Assembly (NCBI GenBank): GCA_964601515.1
Contig: CAZRNU010000154.1
Location: 1 to 6,804 of the forward strand
Direction: 5' to 3'
DNA length: 6,804 bases
Origin: PWND01 sp964601515
GTDB lineage: Bacteria > Bacteroidota > Bacteroidia > Bacteroidales > UBA7960
Part shown: positions 5,085-6,804 of the stretch, in pieces
Position numbering within the stretch: position 1 is the stretch's first letter
Layout of the letters: the number at the start of each line of letters is the position of its first letter
Made by a program: the position numbers and the translations under genes
Notes under the pieces: model-generated
Seen by the model: the letters and a program-made list of their open reading frames with translations, nothing else
Databases searched by the model: none
Told to the model about the DNA's origin: nothing

Positions 5085-6155
5085 TCAATCAAATTTTCCT
5101 TCAAATGCTTCAATATAGTGATTCTGAACTCTTTGATAGAGTCGTATTCCTCTTTGTATAGGAAAAAAACCAGGCATATATGGTAATGACGGCTTTAGTA
5201 AACAACGTTGGCCGGCAGCCCTATTTAAACCAGGTACACGGGATTGTAAATAATCCACAATTTCCCCTTTTATGATCCATGCCGTAATATTGGCATTTTT
5301 GTTATTAAGTTTTAAATCATCAACTGTTTTATCAGATAAACCAGCAGCATTAAATGTAATGCCTTTTCTGCCTGTGGCTAAAGCATTGGCACTGGCAAGA
5401 CCTCCGCCTAAAGATTGACCTACATAGGTTAATTCTTTGTCATTTAAAGCATTGCTGATTTCAATAGCTTTGTCCACTGATTCAATATATTGTTCTGTAG
5501 CTCCGTTAAAAATTTGTTGTATATTATTAATCCAATCTTTCTCAGTGCTGGCTCTATTAGCTTTGCTAAAATCAAGATCAGAGCCTCTGGTTACAAATGC
5601 ATATTCAGTACTGCCGTCATCTTTTTCTCTGGAGTACAATGCACCTGTAAATCCAGATTTTTGTCTATTGTCATACACATTATTTAGGTCTAATTTCCAC
5701 CCACCTATCAATTGAACTTTTTTGTTATTAAAATAACTGTTGATGTGCTTTACTAAAGCAATTGCTTCTTGAGGTGTGGGTTCTTTACCATCAGGATCAA
5801 TGAACTTAACCGGATTATTGAAAGTATAACAGTAAGGACTTACTCCCGGATACTTCCCCGCCATCGGATCCACCCCAATCCACAAACTCACCCTTGGGTC
5901 GTAGTAGCGTGCGCCGTAGTAGTAGCGGCCGGTTTCCTCGTCATACTCTTTGCCGTTAAACAGGTAGGGGCTGTTGGTGCTGTTGCGGTGTTCATCAACA
6001 AACGTTTCGCCATAGGCAAAATACAGCACATGCTGGCTTAGAGAGCCGTTGGCATCGGTAATGGCGGTGGTGCTGCTCAGCACACTGGAGCACAAAGATT
6101 CCTTATAAAATCCTGATTGCGAAATAAAGGCTTTCTCCTGCTGCTGGCCTGGCAT
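5085..6155 (-). CDS. Rhs C-terminal cassette with lipase-like toxin tip (5'-truncated Rhs)
   Basis: 356 residues from ATG 6155; an in-frame TAG lies 9 bases upstream, so this is not the continuation of a long Rhs. Residues about 29-123 are the conserved Rhs core end: STTAITDANG, YLFNGKEYDEETGRYYYGAR, YYDPR, DPMAGKYPG, SPY, NNPVKFIDPDG. The DPDG motif marks the usual junction to a variable toxin tip. The tip (about 124-356) looks like an alpha/beta-hydrolase lipase of the class-3/Mbeg1-like type: VTRGSDLD, DWINNIQQIF, the nucleophile elbow GQSLGGG with S248, ITFNAAGLS, a likely acid D301 (GEIVDYLQS) and H346 (NHYIEAF). Intact Rhs proteins are usually well over 1000 residues and form a shell around the tip; here shell and export domains are missing. 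The core (about 5840-6140) is visibly GC-richer than the tip, the usual Rhs mosaic. The predicted target is membrane lipid. The gene may be a silent spare tip or a free cytoplasmic protein. Lipase call is from motifs only. Confidence 0.82.
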   Translation of the reverse strand: MPGQQQEKAFISQSGFYKESLCSSVLSSTTAITDANGSLSQHVLYFAYGETFVDEHRNSTNSPYLFNGKEYDEETGRYYYGARYYDPRVSLWIGVDPMAGKYPGVSPYCYTFNNPVKFIDPDGKEPTPQEAIALVKHINSYFNNKKVQLIGGWKLDLNNVYDNRQKSGFTGALYSREKDDGSTEYAFVTRGSDLDFSKANRASTEKDWINNIQQIFNGATEQYIESVDKAIEISNALNDKELTYVGQSLGGGLASANALATGRKGITFNAAGLSDKTVDDLKLNNKNANITAWIIKGEIVDYLQSRVPGLNRAAGQRCLLKPSLPYMPGFFPIQRGIRLYQRVQNHYIEAFEGKFD

Positions 6156-6291
6156 ATTATCAAACTAAATTAGCTTTTCAGGTGATAAAAGTAAGGAATA
6201 TTTGTTTTACGGAAGTGGTGATTTGCATTTGCGAAAATTGATTTGGTTAAGTTTGAGATTGTATATGCACTTTGTTGATACATTGGGTAGT

Positions 6292-6349
6292 ATTGAATTG
6301 CAAATTCAATGGTGTTAAAAGCGGAATTGCAAATTCCGTTTATCCGGGG
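6292..6349. repeat. Pair of perfect palindromes of the dispersed repeat family
   Basis: ATTGAATT-GCA-AATTCAAT (6292-6310) and CGGAATT-GCA-AATTCCG (6322-6338) are both perfect inverted repeats around GCA, with centres 29 bases apart, followed by TTTATCCGGGG. The second shares GCGGAATTGCAA with 1516-1527, and the preceding GTTAAAA and some 60 bases before it loosely resemble 1455-1515. It lies between the Rhs cassette and the partial gene to its right. The remaining 6156-6412 sequence shows no gene and no strong promoter. Confidence 0.7.
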
Positions 6350-6412
6350 ACTTCTACTTTATTTGCCCAGCAATTACTTCATTATTTTGACTACTATTTA
6401 TTTCATAACTTT

Positions 6413-6802
6413 TTACTTTTTTATGATGACATTTTTTATTTCAGATGAATACATTTTAATTTTTTCATCTTGGTATACAACTTTTAGAGTTGGTAAAATT
6501 GAAAGCATCTCTTTAGTATAATCGCCTTGTTCGTATTCAAAAATTTCAGTTCCCAATAATAAATACTGACCAAAACTTAAGTCAACCGAGTCTTTAGAAT
6601 ATATAGTCAATTCCTCAATATCTTGAAATGGTAATGAAAATGCTTCCACTTCATAATCCGAACTATTGTACCTAAAAGTAATTTTAACTGTAGATTTTGC
6701 TGGTTCAATAACTAAAGCTGTGTCCAGACTATTAATAATTAGACATTTAATAAATACATATGGACCTTGTCTTAAATCTTCATCAATAACATTGTTATTA
6801 AA
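6413..6802 (-). CDS. Unrecognised protein, 3' part only (5' end beyond the window)
   Basis: The frame is open from the right edge to TAA at 6415-6413, at least 129 codons, and no start is visible. The first GTG (6649) is internal, since coherent protein sequence precedes it. The visible part alternates polar and hydrophobic residues (GPYVFIKCLIINSLDTAL, STVKITFRYNSSDYEVEAF), suggesting a beta-sandwich, then a helical segment with many acidic residues and a basic end, IKNVIIKK. I do not recognise the family. Its place next to an Rhs tip cassette and a repeat fits an immunity gene or accessory protein of another cassette, but nothing in the sequence proves this. Confidence 0.6.
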   Translation of the reverse strand, partial: FNNNVIDEDLRQGPYVFIKCLIINSLDTALVIEPAKSTVKITFRYNSSDYEVEAFSLPFQDIEELTIYSKDSVDLSFGQYLLLGTEIFEYEQGDYTKEMLSILPTLKVVYQDEKIKMYSSEIKNVIIKK

Positions 6803-6804
6803 AG

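Noticed and set aside
5437..6041. Plus-strand frames opposite the Rhs cassette (5437-5715, 5490-5687, 5769-6041)
   Set aside because: Shadows of the minus-strand Rhs gene, whose motifs (YYYGARYYDPR, GQSLGGG) fix the coding strand.
6309..6521. Plus-strand hydrophobic frame that looks like a small membrane protein
   Set aside because: Begins inside the palindromic repeat and overlaps the coherent minus-strand partial gene; its hydrophobicity follows from T-rich intergenic DNA.
1..6804. CRISPR array, tRNA or rRNA
   Set aside because: No regularly spaced identical repeats and no tRNA- or rRNA-like sequence; the dispersed repeats are few, unevenly spaced and lack spacers.

Overview
The window looks like an accessory (conflict and mobility) region of a Bacteroidota chromosome. 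Evidence: two TAnnTTTG-type -7 promoter elements, an AbiEii-linked winged-helix protein of a Bacteroidota type, an Rhs core of the YYYGARYYDPR style, and a full-length Rpn (PD-(D/E)XK) nuclease. Coding sequence is AT-rich except for the conserved Rhs core. Every recognisable gene lies on the minus strand.

Layout from left to right, so that genes are read from right to left. (1) 1-1045: a type IV toxin-antitoxin-like pair, an AbiEi-type winged-helix regulator (263-1024) followed by the start of an AbiEii-type nucleotidyltransferase that runs off the left edge. Both show 5' lesions: no usable start codon in the first, an early in-frame TAG in the second. (2) 1046-1650: about 600 bases without a gene, ending in a GC-rich composite repeat at 1516-1625. 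(3) 1651-2660: a TPR lipoprotein with an apparent 1-base frameshift just after its ATG. Upstream of it is a small two-helix membrane ORF (2760-3035) that also lacks a normal start. (4) 3207-4276: a complete Rpn nuclease gene with repeat pieces on both sides. The two pieces match the two ends of the composite repeat at 1516-1625. (5) 4289-6155: a two-gene unit, a 5'-truncated Rhs C-terminal cassette with a lipase-like toxin tip, followed 7 bases later by an ankyrin-repeat lipoprotein that is its likely immunity protein. (6) 6292-6349: another repeat cluster. (7) 6413-6802: the 3' part of an unrecognised gene entering from the right edge.

The main pattern is that repeats of one family, centred on CGGAATT-GCA-AATTCCG, sit at the boundaries between functional units, and all units point the same way. 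The most interesting individual signals are: the Rpn gene bracketed by the halves of an element that occurs without it 2.6 kb away; 4-residue tandem repeats plus an in-frame ATG at the Rpn C-terminus, reminiscent of the gene-within-gene antitoxins described for Rpn proteins; and an Rhs lipase tip paired with an exported ankyrin protein, which fits a toxin acting on membranes outside the cytoplasm. No integrase, integron site, CRISPR array, tRNA or rRNA was seen.
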